A stretch of 64,000 nucleotides of DNA from Berberis thunbergii (taxonomy: Eukaryota; Streptophyta; Magnoliopsida; Ranunculales; Berberidaceae). A program made the translations under genes and the position numbers. Positions 11,389 to 26,000 of the stretch are shown here, piece after piece. Within the stretch, counting starts at the first letter, position 1. The number at the start of each line of letters is the position of its first letter. The notes beneath the pieces are model-generated. The model ran no database searches and was not told where the DNA came from. It saw only the letters and a program-made list of their open reading frames with translations. Where the stretch lies: the NCBI GenBank assembly GCA_003290165.1, contig QNQO01006232.1, forward strand, positions 124,001 through 188,000, in the 5' to 3' direction.

Positions 11389-14300
11389 TTTGATGACTAA
11401 AATGATTTGCCATTTTTCTGGGCTGTGATTATAGGCTTCATACAAAGCATCCCACGTATGTTGATTCTGCACGTCCTGGTTTTGACATGACCAAACTCAC
11501 AGCTTGTCCCATTCCTTATTAAAGGTTAATATTTTGGTCCACTGACATGTATACAGGTTCAGTGGAACATACGACATCACCAGCCGCCTGATTTGTTGAT
11601 TCATATAGCATTAAGCCTTCATACAGCTACCGCGTTACCTCCAAGGTTAGCAACAATCACATGTCATGTCTTTAACAATTGATCCATCATGGTGTAGGTA
11701 GGTAACATACATTCAGCTCGATTACATGCAGTTTTAAACATCTGGGTATAAATGCCAGCCCGATTGTTGATCTCGAATGTTTTGGTATTAATATGTTGTT
11801 CGTTGCAGGATTTAAACTATATCACCAAATTGTAAGAAGTTTAAGTACGCTGCCTCATCGAACAGATGCAGAAATATCCTTCACTTCTTGAGCTGAGATC
11901 ATGATTCCGTCGTATGATTTAGGAAGTAAACCATGGGAAATTGGGCAATCCTTTCTTAGGTGGTAGCAGTTTTGTTTGTTCTCATCATTGGTTAGCATTT
12001 TGATTTGGATTTGGTTCTATAAAGGAAGTAGTGCTTGCGCTCTCTCATTCTCACACTTAATGCAGCAACGTTTTTCTTTCAGATAAGCTTCTTTAAGTGA
12101 TATGGGGACGTTTGGAGTATAATTGAAAGAACTCACAAGAGTTTAAGAAAAACAAAACATACCAGAGCAGAAATCCACCTCGCAACCATCCGCAAAAACA
12201 AGGAGAAAAATCTGATCAAATTATCCTGCATGCCAAAAAGCCAAATGAATATTTCTTGTCGTATAATTAAAGAAACATATCCATACCCATTGCAACATAT
12301 CAAATAACTATATGAATACTTGTAGTAAGTTGTGTGAATGTGAAAGCTATCCACTGTGAATTGATTGCTCGAAATTTGTTTGCACTCAACTCATGGTGAC
12401 AGACCAAATTGATATTCTAGTTTCACCCATAACCAATTGACATGATAATGAACTGCTCGCATGCATAATATAAAGATGTGTTATGTGCCACAACAAGCCA
12501 TCTGCTATCCAGCAATCATGTTAAGACGGGTTAACTTGCAGTGTGCTGTATGTTAACAATACAATGCCTTTAAAATTGTTGGGTGATTCATGAGAGAAAG
12601 CACTTCAACAAAAGAAAAATGAAAAAAGAGAGAAGGCAGTCTGCAGAGAAACTTTACGGTGTTCTGGAGTTATTGCCGCAGGTATTATTCCTTTCACAAG
12701 TCTACATCCCAAAAGCCCAAAGAGAAGAAAGTTCTTATCCATTTTACAAGTCTTAAGTTCCCAAAAACCCGCAAAGAAGAAAATAGCTGAAAAAACAATA
12801 AACCTGGTATTCTGGCAAGAATAAATTCACCAAGTATACCAACCCATCCCTTGAATGTACATGCTAAACCATGAAAATTGAAATGCCTCAGAACTCCAGT
12901 TCTGACATGCAGTTCCGACCACAGTTAATCCAGCAGCCCACGCAAAAATCTAATCCAGATGGTCAAAGACAAGTATGCAATTCCTTACCATAAACCTCTC
13001 AAAGCAAATCCCCTAGCCAAACTCAGAAAAACACTTACATTGTCTGAGTTTACCCGATTGGGTAACAATGGCATCAAATATGTTTAGTGTCATTGTTAAT
13101 ACCAACTCCCCCCTCCCCCCCACCCACAAAAACAAAAGAATTAGACTGGCTACTATGATTGGTTTAGAGATCTACAATCACCGCATGCGATATCATACTG
13201 TTGCGACAATTTATCAGCAGCTAAACATGTAGCCAACACATACGATATCCTGAGTAATTTCTTAATGTGATGCTGGGTTGCCGAAATTTGGTGCCAAATC
13301 ATTATCTTATGGTTATTCTTATTAGTACGATGGATTTTTTGTTAGTCTTTCATCTCAACTCATATACCCCAAACTCAAAAGAAATAGAAACACGAGGACA
13401 TTTCCGAAACAGTACTTCCACACAAGCAAAAACCAGAAACGGATCACGCAGTTGTACTCATTGAGAAAGACTAGCTGATGAACTGAACAAAAAATCAATG
13501 ATTTCTCTTCTATTTATTATGTATAAATGTGAATATGGCGTATGCCAGTACAGAGATTTGACATTCCAAAATCTCCATATATGTGGTAGAAAAAGAATAA
13601 GCCGATTTACAGTTCTAAGAGGAAAAACTCATCTGCAACTGGGAGACTTCCTACATGCAAGGAGATCTCATCTGCTGATTCTGAGACCATCTATATGTAC
13701 AAAGACAAATTTTCTGATCATGAGGTGCATGCAATTACTCAATGAAATCACCATCATCACCATTAACTCGCCCCCTGATATGTAGAAGAACATTCACAAC
13801 CTGAGACACCAGAAACCAATTTTAATAAACGCCCAGATTCTGCTTTGCAAATAAAACTCCTCATAATAGTTTTACATAACAATAAAGATATTGATATCTA
13901 GAAACAGTCATCCAACAAAGAATCTAATGGGCCATTTGTTTGATTACGAGGTCTAAAGTCTTATTAAAAAAGTGTTTGCTTTAATCTTAGAGCCTCTAAG
14001 TGGGAGGGTTATTCACCATGGACAACTTATATTAGTGGTTCCTAATAGTGCCGCCCTCTCAAATTAATTATATTACTATAAAACAGAACACTTGGCTGAA
14101 ATTGTTTAGAGGTATAATTTATCTCTAACCAAAATTAGAAAGTTTCTTTTTGGTCGGGGGAGGGAAGGAGACATGTCATTAAGACAGTCAAAACAAACAC
14201 CAAATTCTGGGGGCTACCTCTGCCTACATGCACACTCTCTAAGTCACTACTATCATGCAGGTCGAGAACTATCTTTGCAGCCTGCCGGACATTTTTACAA

Positions 14301-15501
14301 GTTACTCTACTCAAGGTACTTGTCAACTAATTGAAATGTATAGCAGGTAGCGGGGAGGATACGAAAGCAAATTTATTTAGACCAGTTACGGAGTTAGCTA
14401 GATACATACAATATATAAACAAATCTGCGAGACCATGCCCAGTTAGCATCTTCATCTGGATACTTCCACTATGCCAGATAAATAAAAATTTCCAACAAAA
14501 AATGAAACTATGAAGGCTTCCTGCTTATGTATTCTCCGGGTCCTTTTAACAAAGAAGAATCTACAAAGACGAGATTAAATAGTTTATTCCAGGATATTAT
14601 GAAAGAACTCTGAAGTAAAGGTTTTAACAGTAACATCATGAGCAAGAAGTGAAAAACTCAACTTTAGAAAGGAGGAGATAGAAAGACTCAACTTGGGAAG
14701 AAGGGGGAAAATGTTGACCAGTTGTACCATTACAAAATTGATTAGTCAAGTGCATCTATAAAGTTGAAGAATCATTATCCACCCCGCAACAATTGAATTA
14801 GATCGCCTCCCAAAATAATGTAACTAATCCCAAGGCTCACAAATCCAGTTAGACATAACAAATAGAACAACTTTCGCTTATTCAGGACACAGGTCATGTC
14901 TCCGCCCAAAGAACATGTTAACTAGCGTGTCAGTGTTTTGTAGTTATATTCGTACAAATAATGTGAAGGGCAAAGCAAAAAAAAAAGTTCAGAGGTGCTG
15001 GGTTAGTAGCTTAACAACCTTTTAAGAATAGGTGAATGGATTTAGCGCGATTCACTTTGTCACTTGGCTATACTGGTAGGAGAGAAACAGGATGATCTTT
15101 GACAGGAAATGTCTCACAGCAGATCAATGCTTCCTGTCCATGAAGATGTTTACCAACAGGGAGTTGGGCTAAAGATCCAATTTATGAAATTTTTATGGTC
15201 AAAACCCACGCCCAGTTAAAGTTCATCATTTGACCTAATTTAGCACCCATTTTAATTAATAAAACTCCGTTTCAAACATTTTTTTAGAATAAACTATTGG
15301 ACTTCTGACTTTCCATTACATCACTTTTCACACTTGACCATGTTTTTGAATTGGGAAAGAACTACCCTCCACCACCTTGTAAATCCACCATTGCACTGCT
15401 TCCTCCTTTCAGAACCACCATCACCCACGATCAATGGCTAACGCCACCCCCAACTTCCCTTTTGAAGCTAGGTCAGAGCCAACGAGACACTACCACCAGC
15501 T
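11389..15501. other. Intergenic stretch without a supported gene
   Basis: About 4.1 kb with no convincing coding exon on either strand. Open frames are short and compositionally ordinary. A stretch beginning gggccatttgtttg at about 13930 resembles MITE ends, but I found no matching inverse end. Confidence 0.6.
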
Positions 15502-15665
15502 AGAGATCCACGACCTCCACTTCATCCCGAATCCGCCTCCACCTCAGAACAGACCACCACCCACCACCAGATCTGACACACACCATAGCCAGAGATCCAC
15601 CACCTCCACTTCCTCTTGACTCTGTCTCCACCTCAGATCAGACCACCACCCACCACCAAATCTGA
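15502..15665 (+). repeat. 89-bp tandem duplication, proline/serine-coding bias
   Basis: A C-rich segment starting agagatccac at 15502 recurs at 15591, so the period is 89 bp. The second unit is diverged by several substitutions. An open frame of 61 codons begins at ATG 15434 and covers the first unit, but it ends inside the second and resembles no known protein. It looks like low-complexity duplication rather than a gene. Confidence 0.65.
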
Positions 15666-16387
15666 CGCCGTTCATTGTGATCTCTCCACAACTTCAGTTT
15701 GTCTTCGAACTCTTCAATTTGGTTTTAAACCATTCTCTAAAATGTAAAAAGGTATTTGAGGTAGCTGATTTTTTTTATTTATCTTGAAAAGTTTTTATGA
15801 GATAGGACAACCTTCTTTCTTTGTAATCTGTTTATCTTCTTGGTTTCCTCTGTACTCCCACTCACTTTTGGTTTCCTCATATATCAATAAAATTTTGGGG
15901 GGTTTGATTCAAATACATAAATAAATACTGCAAAGATGTGGATAACATGGTGCACCTAACACACATCAAATTGCACTCATCCAACAGGAGCGTAAAAACG
16001 AACACCAGTAGATATTTTATAAACTAATTTGGAGATAATTAGTGAATGGACTGACGTAACAAAAAGCCCACCTAAAGATCAAAGCAGTTGAAATACAAGA
16101 TATGCACAAACTATAAAGATTAAGACACAAATTTAGCTTAAAAGAGGTATCAAATACAGCAACAGCTTATGCTAAATCATTTATGATTGAGTGGAACAAT
16201 TTTGTAGTCAGTTAATGTTTCTCATTGTATCTAGGCCATAGTAAGCTTGTTCCTCATTTAGGCATTTGGCCTCAATAAGTAGATCACAACTTGAGGCCAT
16301 CTAACACCCATTTCGCAATTAACTCAATAGTAAATAAATGAAACCAATGCTCTGACAATATATGCTAACAGCCAACTTGAGTCATAA
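15666..16387. other. Intergenic stretch, nothing recognised
   Basis: AT-rich DNA between the 89-bp duplication and the MITE. No gene or repeat was seen. Confidence 0.6.
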
Positions 16388-16833
16388 GAGCATCTCCACC
16401 AGCCTCCCCTTGGAGGCTCCCTAAATTTGATAAAATAATATAAATCAATCAGCTCCTTACTCCCTCTCTAGGCATTTTGGCATTTACTCTCTCTAGGCAT
16501 TTTGGCATTTGCTCTCAAAGAGACTCCCCAAACTCACTCCTTAAATTTATATTACATTATATTTTTGGTTGTTCATCTTTAACGTAGGTGGGGGGTCCAT
16601 AGCTTAAAAGTGGTTTGAAATGTAAAAAAAGTTGTGGAACCTACAAACTAAAAAAATAAACAAAAATTTAGGAAGCCAAAATGACTAGCTACATTTAACT
16701 AGTGAAGTGAGTCCTTAGAGGTTCACCATGCCATCTAGGAATGGGGAGCCTCTTGGAGCATTTTTTTATCCTCTACTAACTAAATATTGCCATGTACAAG
16801 GAGCTCCCTCTAAGGAGACTGCTGGAGATGCTC
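16388..16833. mobile_element. Tourist-like MITE (PIF/Harbinger)
   Basis: This 446-bp element starts gagcatctccaccagc and ends with the inverse of that sequence with one mismatch (gctggagatgctc). It is flanked by 3-bp TAA duplications at 16385-16387 and 16834-16836. The terminal repeats and a 3-bp TAA/TTA duplication are typical of PIF/Harbinger-derived Tourist MITEs. It lies about 190 bp downstream of the ATXR7 stop codon, in or just after its 3' UTR. It carries no coding capacity. Confidence 0.83.
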
Positions 16834-17023
16834 TAACAAATAAGAAATGTATTGCATCACTTTTGGAAACAAAATGAAAAACACAAGGAAAGATGAAAAG
16901 CAACTAGCGAGTTAATCACCTTTGAACACCAGTTTTGAACAAAAAGATCGCAAAATGATGAAAAGTTCCTCAATGTGACAGTCAGACAAAAGGCAGACCA
17001 GGAGTAGAATCCTTGTAAGCTTC

Positions 17024-20000
17024 CTAATTCATAGATCCGCGGCACCTGTCAAACAATTGAGAATTTAAAGCACTGAAGAAAAAAAGAACAGTTACCTAAA
17101 TAAAAGGTTGCACAATATTGAGAGGGATTATTACATTTCTTTCAACTGAGAATACACACATGGGTTTACTTAATGAATCATTTTTAGCTCCAGACTATAG
17201 CTTTGCAATCTTCCACAAGTGAAATCAGGTGATTATTAAAGAATTAGCTTTACAACCTTCCTCAAGTCAAACCAATTGATTAAACAAAATTTTCAAACTT
17301 TTCGAGGGTCACTCCTACTGGCATTACAGAAAGGAAAAAAAGTGTTAAGCAAATCATATAGATCTATAGATGCTACCTTGTATATAGTTTGGGATGAGGA
17401 CAAGAATGGGATTAGTCAGTCAAATGATATGTAGTCCAAGTAAAGGGACCTTCAGGATGAGCTATTTAAATAGTTCTTTAGATTAGAAATCTCTTTGCTG
17501 CTGGAAATAAATTGTGTATTAAATCTGGAATCGTTTTATTTATTTATAGTTTTTATTTGGGAGGGGGTCATAGAACATAAAATGTTGGCGAAAAGATAGA
17601 CATTCTGATGACATCAACACAGCTGTATAATACAGAACTACACAATATTCTGATATATCATACTCCGCACCTCTTAGAACCACAGTTGCAAGGTATCTTT
17701 TTCTCTTCCAAGGGGAACTTGTAATTGTAAGTAATTTCTTCACCAGCATATATTTGTCGCTTAGCATATATAAAAATCTTTTTCTGGCCATCAACAGTGA
17801 TAACTTTAGTGTAGCAGTTAGGCTGCAAGGAAAATTACAAGGAAAATGTTCAATTTAATAATTAAATCAAAATAAGAATGGAAAACATCTTCTTGTTATA
17901 ACTGCAGCAAATGTACATAAAGATACCTCGCATGAATGGTTTATAAATCTCGCGATTCCACCACGCTTAGTTGCATCAACCTACAAAATTTTACATGTAT
18001 AAGTAGTGAACTACATAAAAAGCAGAGGAAGAATCACACGCAAATCTAAATTCTAGCATGTAAGAAGAACACATTACTACAAGTACGACGTTCTCCAGAG
18101 GAACTGCAAAAATAAGTAACATGTGAACATACATCAACCACGGAATCTCATAGAACCTGGTAACGACCCAACTTATTTAAGGAACCATGGAATCTCATAG
18201 AAAACGGCCTAACTTATTAAAGAAGATCCAAGTTCTTGAGTCGCCCTGACGCTCATCCCTTAGGTTAGGATGCATCGACTCTTCGAAAAACCCTCGAACC
18301 ACGCGTCAAATACGTGTCGGACACGGATTCGTGTTCGACACGCGCTGGACACGTATTGGACACAGGGTCAACGGTCAAAATTCGTTGACTGGGTCGGACA
18401 CGGTCCAGACGTAGTCAAAATTCGTTGACTATGAAATTTTTAATAAACTCGCCGACTCGCCCGATCCTTCCTCCCCTCCTCCCACACAACGACAGTCACC
18501 GAGCAAAAAAAAACACACACAAACCTTAACTCACAAACCCTAACCAATCAATCGATCAAGAGACGAAGAAGAGAGAAGAGAAGTCAGAAGTCAGAACTCA
18601 AAACAGAGAAGCATCGCTGCATCGATCGATTTCGACTGACAAGAATCGATCGATTTCGAGTTTCGACAGAAAGGACTGTAGAGAGATCGACAGACGGAGG
18701 AGAAGAGAATTCGGAGCAAAGAATCATGGCGTCCTCATCGACACCAGGTACTTTCGATCGATCGATCGATCGAAAATTTCGTTTTTTTTTCCTGCTTATC
18801 TGAGTAATTTCACGGCGTCCTATGTTAGTTTCCTACTTTCCTGTGAAAAAGATTGATTTCATCGATCGATTGATTGATTTGATTTCTATTTTTTTTCTCT
18901 GCTATTTTGGTTCCTCATTCAATCATTTGACATTTATTAGATTTCTATGATTTCATCGATCGATTTGGTTTTTTTTTTTTCCTGCGATTATTTTTTCCTA
19001 CAAGTATAATTGTTTTCCTGCGATTCCTTTTTTGTTTTGCAATTAGAATTCCAGTTAAATATAGTCTTGCATGTAGAATTGTTTTCCTGTTTTTTTTTTT
19101 TTCCTCTGATTCCTGTTTTGCTGTGTTTTTTTCTTTTCTTTCTCTTCATATATATAAAAGCATGCATGAAATACTTCAAATATGAAATACCCCATATTGA
19201 ACTTGCACCTATTGGCTGAAAACTAAATAAGAAATTAAAACCGGTTTTAGACCAAGTAACTGGAGATGATCTTTGGAAGCATGTAACAATATTAGGAAGA
19301 CCAAGTGAAGGTGGGGGAAACCTTGGATCCGCTAGTTAATGAAGAAGAGATGTAGCCGCCTCGCTGGTGACTAGTGAGTTTTTAAAACTATCAATTTACA
19401 TTTTATTTACATTATCAAGTTAATGAAATTATATTGCTTATGTTTTATGAGTATGACTTGAGCAGTTGAGCTTGACTTTATGATGCATTTGTAAATTTGA
19501 ATGAATGAATTTGAATGTATTATTGATATGTTTGAATTTGATGAGTTACAAAAAATATATATTAAAAAATTAAGTTTGACCATGTCGCCGAGTCCTATTT
19601 TTTGAAAATTGCCGAGTTGCCGTGTCGTATCCGTGTCCGTGCATCCTTGCCCTTAGGTTGCCTTCATAAGCAACCAAGGTTTTACCGAGGGAAAAACCTA
19701 CGTCCTTAGTAAAACCTACGTGAGTAATCTAGGAAGCACCAACCCAAAGTGCCAACCATGTGTGCAAAGCTACTTATAATTCAATCAATAGACTTTTTAA
19801 ACTCACCCTAACAATCTCAAAGTTCTAGAATATTATTTCATATCTCCTAATTTGATGTAAGAGTCAATATAATATAAATGGCTTCAGCTCAAGGAAACAG
19901 TAAATTTTGGAACATTGGGGAGTTTTAAGAATATAGGAAAGAATAAAGGAATTGAAGGAGCTTAGCATCAGATAGAAGTGCAAGCATGCATGCATGCAAC

Positions 20001-23000
20001 TGCAAAAGAAACATCTTGAAAACACATATGCCGCTTCCTGAAATTGAGTGCTGTGTCACACATAAAAATTTGGCAACATGGACAAACTGTAAACAAAAGG
20101 TATGTGTCTGGACCAAGAGAAACAATGCTTAATCCGAAGTCGGAAAAGCATAAGTAGACTAACAAAATAGGACAAGAACAACCAAAGCAAATCGATTCAA
20201 AGGAGCCACAAACTTAGAAAAGTGAAAAGTTGAGTAAAAATAGGGAACATATTTAATTACCACGTAACCATCATCAAGTCTAAAAAGATAACTGCTACCA
20301 ATCCCCATTTTTTCATATTGACGCTCACGTATATCTGAAATCTGCGAAACCCACAACCAAAAATTCACGAGTTCGGGTTCAGTAGAGAGTAAAAGCATAC
20401 GAAATACAACGATTAAAGAAAAAGGAATTGGTGATGGCAAAGATCTAATAAGAGTTAGTAATCGCGTGAAAATGAGAAAAGTCTAGTTACCCGAGAACGA
20501 ATCAACTCTCCGACATATTCAATTACAAAATCTTCTGCCTCAATTGGCTCAAGAGCAATAAGACCCCAATCATGTATTTTGCTCCTTTGGAATCGCAAAC
20601 GCTTCTTCCTTGCCTAGAAAAGTAATGCAACGTCAAAATCCACTTGATAGAAAAATATGCCTTCGGTTAAATTGATGCTTCATTTACCTTCAACTGGGTA
20701 GCTTTTAGGAGGTCATTACCCTCTGCGGCAGCCAGAAGATTACGAAGTTTAACCCTGTTTGTTCTTGCAGAAAGCCCTTTTGCATTTGCAATCTGGGATG
20801 TGCCTATCTCAACACCAAAGTATTTCACAGAAGCAAACCCAATTCCTCTAACACGAGCTCTGTCAGCAGGACTGGCATTCACTGACCACTTACGCCATTT
20901 CCAGCCATTGATGGAAGAACGAGCACATCCATCAGATTTAGGACATGAATCTCGAACTCTATGTTTAGTAGGCTTGACTTTCTGTGTCACATGTTTGCTC
21001 TTTAATTTCTTAGTAGAATTTCCACCAGACAATTTCAAAAGTTTTTCAGGAGAACCTGATGGATGGTCATCGCTTACAAACTTCCTCTTAAGGCGTGATA
21101 CCTTAGCTGCTGTAAACAAGATGGGAAGCACACCAGCCAGTGGAACAGTTAGCTGAGAAATATCTCCAAGTAGCAAGTATGATAAGGGGAACATTAAATG
21201 TCAACAGACATGGATAAATGAAACAAACAGCTACATACATTTTTGAATCTTTTTGGTGCCATGCTTCTCAACATTTGACTGAAGAAGTTTAGGACCAAAT
21301 GTACTGCCGTCCGCAACCATATCAATGTCATCATGATCCTGACTTGCTATTGAAGCTTCCTCAAAATTACTTCTTGTACCATCGTTCACAATCCCATCAC
21401 CACCTGCGTTTCAAAATCCATTAGGACTGAAATAACTCGGCGACTCGTTGTGAAGTGAGAACTTACTTTGTATAACACTATCAATCTCTTTTGATGCGTG
21501 TGTAACTGTGGTAGCAGCCATTGGACAATCATCAACCAATCCATTTTGAACTACAGCTTCAACTGACTCACCATTCAGAGGTGATGACGGTTCATCATTC
21601 CTAGCCATTGAGCAATCACCAACCAATCCATTCCAAACAACAGCTTCCACAGACTCATTGTCCAGAGGCGACCCTGTTTTTTCATCATTTTCCTTACTGA
21701 AAGGGGGGTTAAACTCTATAGTTTTCAGCTCCATTTTCTCAGGCGCAACTCCAGCAATCATCAGATATTCAGAGTTCTCCTGACCAAGTGACCTGGCATC
21801 ATTTAAGGCCATACACTGTGACAAAGATGCTAATTTTTTCCGCCCTGTCTTTTTCTTCTTTCTGATATATGTCTGTTTATCAACAGCTAGAGAAACCCCT
21901 GAACCATGGCCAGTATTTGATCTTTGCTTAAGTTGCTCTGGTACAACAGGTGGATTGGTGGGTTTCTTTTTAGCAATAGAAGATTTTCCTTCCTGAACAT
22001 ATTCATGAGTATGAAAATGGAGAAAACTGTAAGGATACAAAAGCTACAACTGCAGTCTAAATAAAATTGTTGGCATGCCCAGAAACTTTCCATGAAAAAA
22101 GGATACATGCAGAAGATAAAAAATAAACAAGGACGAGCATAACCATTTGGAATACCTTGTTGACATTTTGTTTTCTCAATGCACGCCATGTAAGCAGTCC
22201 TGAATGTAGAGTAGCATTGGAGAAGGAAGATTTCCATTCATTAAGTACATCATCATGAAGCTTCTTTCTGCATATTGCCAATGCGACATACTCACTCATC
22301 TTAGAAAAAAAATCATCTGATTTAGATGGCTGGAATTTGATATGCTGAGAAGGAATAGTTGGTTTGGAACTGTCTTCAAGTCCGGGCGGTGGTGGTTCAT
22401 CGAGCTCTTGGTCGTGGAGAACATCAACTATAGGTAATTCCAATCTTTCGAAACCGCTAACAAAATCTGATGAATGGGAACTTTCTGGTCGAGAAATAAC
22501 ACAGTCAAACACAGTTCCACGTGGAGGTAGTGCTGCTTCAGTTTGTGCATCATCAGGTGAAATACCTTCTGCACTAACAGTAGGAAGTTTCCTCCCCAAA
22601 TCATCAGGCACATGAGAACCAAGCCCTCCTGTCTGTACAATACAGCATAAAGAGTTGTCAAAAGTTCCACTCACACAATATAAATGATGTACAATAAGCT
22701 GAATCATAATATGGTAAATTTGTACCCAAATTCATGCTCTTATTTGCTGGAGTTAGAATACAGCTCCCAAAAATATACCGATGGACAGAGAAAATTTACC
22801 TTGACTATTTGATCATCAACAACAGTAGTTATCTTCATAAGTTCCTCCTCCACTAAATTCCTGAAATACTCGGCTATGGACACCTTTGCATATGAATGTA
22901 GCTCATTCTCTATTCTCTCTTTAATATTGTCTAGAATATTTTGACTTTGATTGGAAGAAGTGTTAACATGTTTGGAAGGTGGTTTGGAATGGCTATTTGA

Positions 23001-26000
23001 GCTACCAATCTCTTGTCGAGAGTGTGGGCAATCAACCTCATGAATAGAAGACTCCTGCTCCAATTGCCCCTACAAAATTATTGAATCATGAGTTGTGAGT
23101 AAAAAGGAAATATCCCCACCCCCGAGGGAAAAAAAGAAAAGTGAGGAAAGAAAAAACATACAGATCCCACACTCGGCTTTCCAATCATATCCCTAGATGG
23201 CATGTTCTGTTCATTAGAATCTTTGATATTTGGTAAAACAGGACTATCCAACCAACGTTTTCTCTTTCGCCATGAACAGGAATAGTCTGAAACTGGATCA
23301 TAAAAGACAGCATTCCACATGACTTCCATACATGAATCAAAAAACACTTTTCGCGATGTTTCCAACGCCTCTACAAAGTTCTCAAAGCTACCAACAGATT
23401 TTGTACTTCTCAAGGATTTTGTAGATTTTTGAGCTAATTGATCTAATAAAGGGATATCACCATATTTACTGTGATTTTTCTTCTCCCTTATCCTGACAGA
23501 TTTTCTAGTTCTCGGAGATTCTATAGAAGTTTCAGCAGGCAGTATCTGATCATGTAAAATGGTGCTCACATCCCTAGATGTAACATGACTTTTCATCTTC
23601 TCCCTCCCAGCATATTTCATACTTTTTGGAGATTCCATTAACATTTCAGTAGGCGGCATTTGATCAGATAAAGCAGTGACCATATCCTGGGATGTAACAT
23701 CTTTCTTCATCTTTAACCTACCAACAAATTTTGTATTTTGGGGGGTTCTACAGATGTTTGAGCAGGTAGTATTAGATCAGGTAAAGACGAGGAAGTAGCA
23801 ACAACATCGCGGTAAATAGCATGTTTCTTCACCTCCCCGACAACCTTAGCCTGTTCGGAAAAGGAAAAAAGAACAGGAAGGGTCATCTCTCCAGTAAACA
23901 AGTCATAAAAGCATTATAGCAAGTTACTAACATGTCAAATTACCTTTTTGTCTGCCACAGAATGGGTTTGGACAAGCTGTTTTGTGGTGTCAATTTTGAT
24001 ACTTCTCTGAGCTTTCTTCATGGCAACAAAGTCTGGTATGATGCTACTAACTATCTCATCTAGCACCACCCGTCGCGCTGCTTTCATGATTCCCGAGTGC
24101 AGTTGTGACGAAACTTCTTCTGATATTTTGTTAATGAAGCTGAGAACAGGAATGGTTTTACTGTTTTTTATCTCACTTGGAAAAGCCACCTCAGGTCCAA
24201 CTGTTCTCCATGCATTTATCATTGATATAAGAGTAAAAGGTTGAAACTGGTTATCCATATGATATATCTACAGGAAAATTTTACCATGAGAGAAAAAAGT
24301 TAATATAAGGAATTTAAGTAAATAAAAAATATTTAAGCAGTCACTGAACAAAATAAGTGAAAGAAAAGCAGCTTAAGATCATATTATGGAGAAAAGTATC
24401 TATCCAAGTTTCCAAAATGTAGCCAAAACCCAATGTTCAGTTAATGACATAATAGAATTATAAATTTCACTTCATTCATGAATTTGCACTGAGCCCCCTT
24501 CAAGGAATGAAAAATTTACCAAATCAGAGGGAAAATAGATCACATTACACAGAAAAGTATATGTCCAAGTTTCCAAAATGTAGCCGAAACCCAATCTCCA
24601 GTTAATAACATAATAAATTTATAAATTTCAATTGATTTATGAATTGCACGGAGCCCCCTTAAAGGGATGAAGAAGAACCAAATCAGACAGAATTAAAATT
24701 AATATTAAAAATTAAATGCTGGTCATGATCAAGGATTGTGATTTCGTTTTTCGAGTTAATTTCAGTCCTGATTTTAAGAAATATTTCGAGAAATTGAAAA
24801 AACGTAAAATTTTCGAGGATAAATGAAATATATAATGAATTTTGAGGGTAGATTAAATATGTAAAAAAAAAAATATGCAAGTAAATAAATGTATTAAACA
24901 CATTAAATGAAACCAAAATACTTATAATTAGAAAATCAAGGAGTAGTTTCAAAAATCAATATATAAGTAGAAGTGATAATTAGGAAATTAGGGGGTAGTT
25001 TCAAAAATCAATAAATAATTAGAGTAAATGATAATTAGAAAAAAAAAAAAAAAAAAAAACTCAAAACTTACGAAAAAACCTCAAAAAAAATGTAAATTTT
25101 TGGTAGCAGGTTTTTGTATTTTTTACAAAAAACGAAATTTACAAAAAAAAAAAAAAACTCTGAAATTTACAAAAAAAACTTTGAAAATTTTCGAAAAAAT
25201 GTAATTGTTTCTTTCGCACTTTTCTTTTCGTAATTTCAAAAATTTTTGCAAAATTTCATATAATTTCGCAAAATCACAATCCTCGGTCATGATATATCTT
25301 GGTTCAACATTTCATTGTGCTTTAACAAACTGACATTTTACTTCTTAGCTGTGCAAAACAAAAGAGTGCATAGAAGATAGATATATCAACATGTGAAGAC
25401 CCTCAAGATGTTTCAGTTTTACTTTTGTCATATTCTCTCAATGGTTCAACAAATTCCCATTTCTTTACACTGATCTTCACAGTACAAACAAGTTCAAAAC
25501 TGAAAATCTAAAAACTAATTTTATTTTTTGCCTATGACATTACAGCTTACCGTTAATGCATCTCGAAGATAACCATGGTAATGCCATGCATATAGTTCTG
25601 CAAGTGAATGTGGTCCATGTTTTCTTCTCTCATCATCTTCAAACACCCAACATGATTCTTCACATGACTGGAGAGAAAAACCATCAAGTAAACTTAAAAT
25701 TAGAGAAATGAAGTATAAATCGGAAAATTCAACATTACTACCGTCTTCTGACTTATACAGTTTGCAAAGCTATAAATTTTACAACACCTTGATCTTTTGT
25801 GGGAATGATCTCATTAGTATATAGACAACCTCCACAAAAAATTCAACTTGTTGGTTATCTTTGGAGACCAACAAATAAGAACTGTAAACCATCTATTTCA
25901 CTTCACCGGTAACGTTACAGTAGGATTAGACAGCTACTTGTAAATGGATGAATTTTATGGATGTGTTCAATATATTAGCGAGATCACCTTCACAAGGTAT

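Noticed and set aside
15434..15619. 61-codon proline-rich ORF
   Set aside because: It is produced by a low-complexity C-rich tandem duplication; there is no homologue or splice context.
17658..17660. TGA taken as the end of ATXR7
   Set aside because: A donor at 17670 and an acceptor at 17046 restore the conserved post-SET ending, so this stop is read only if the intron is retained.
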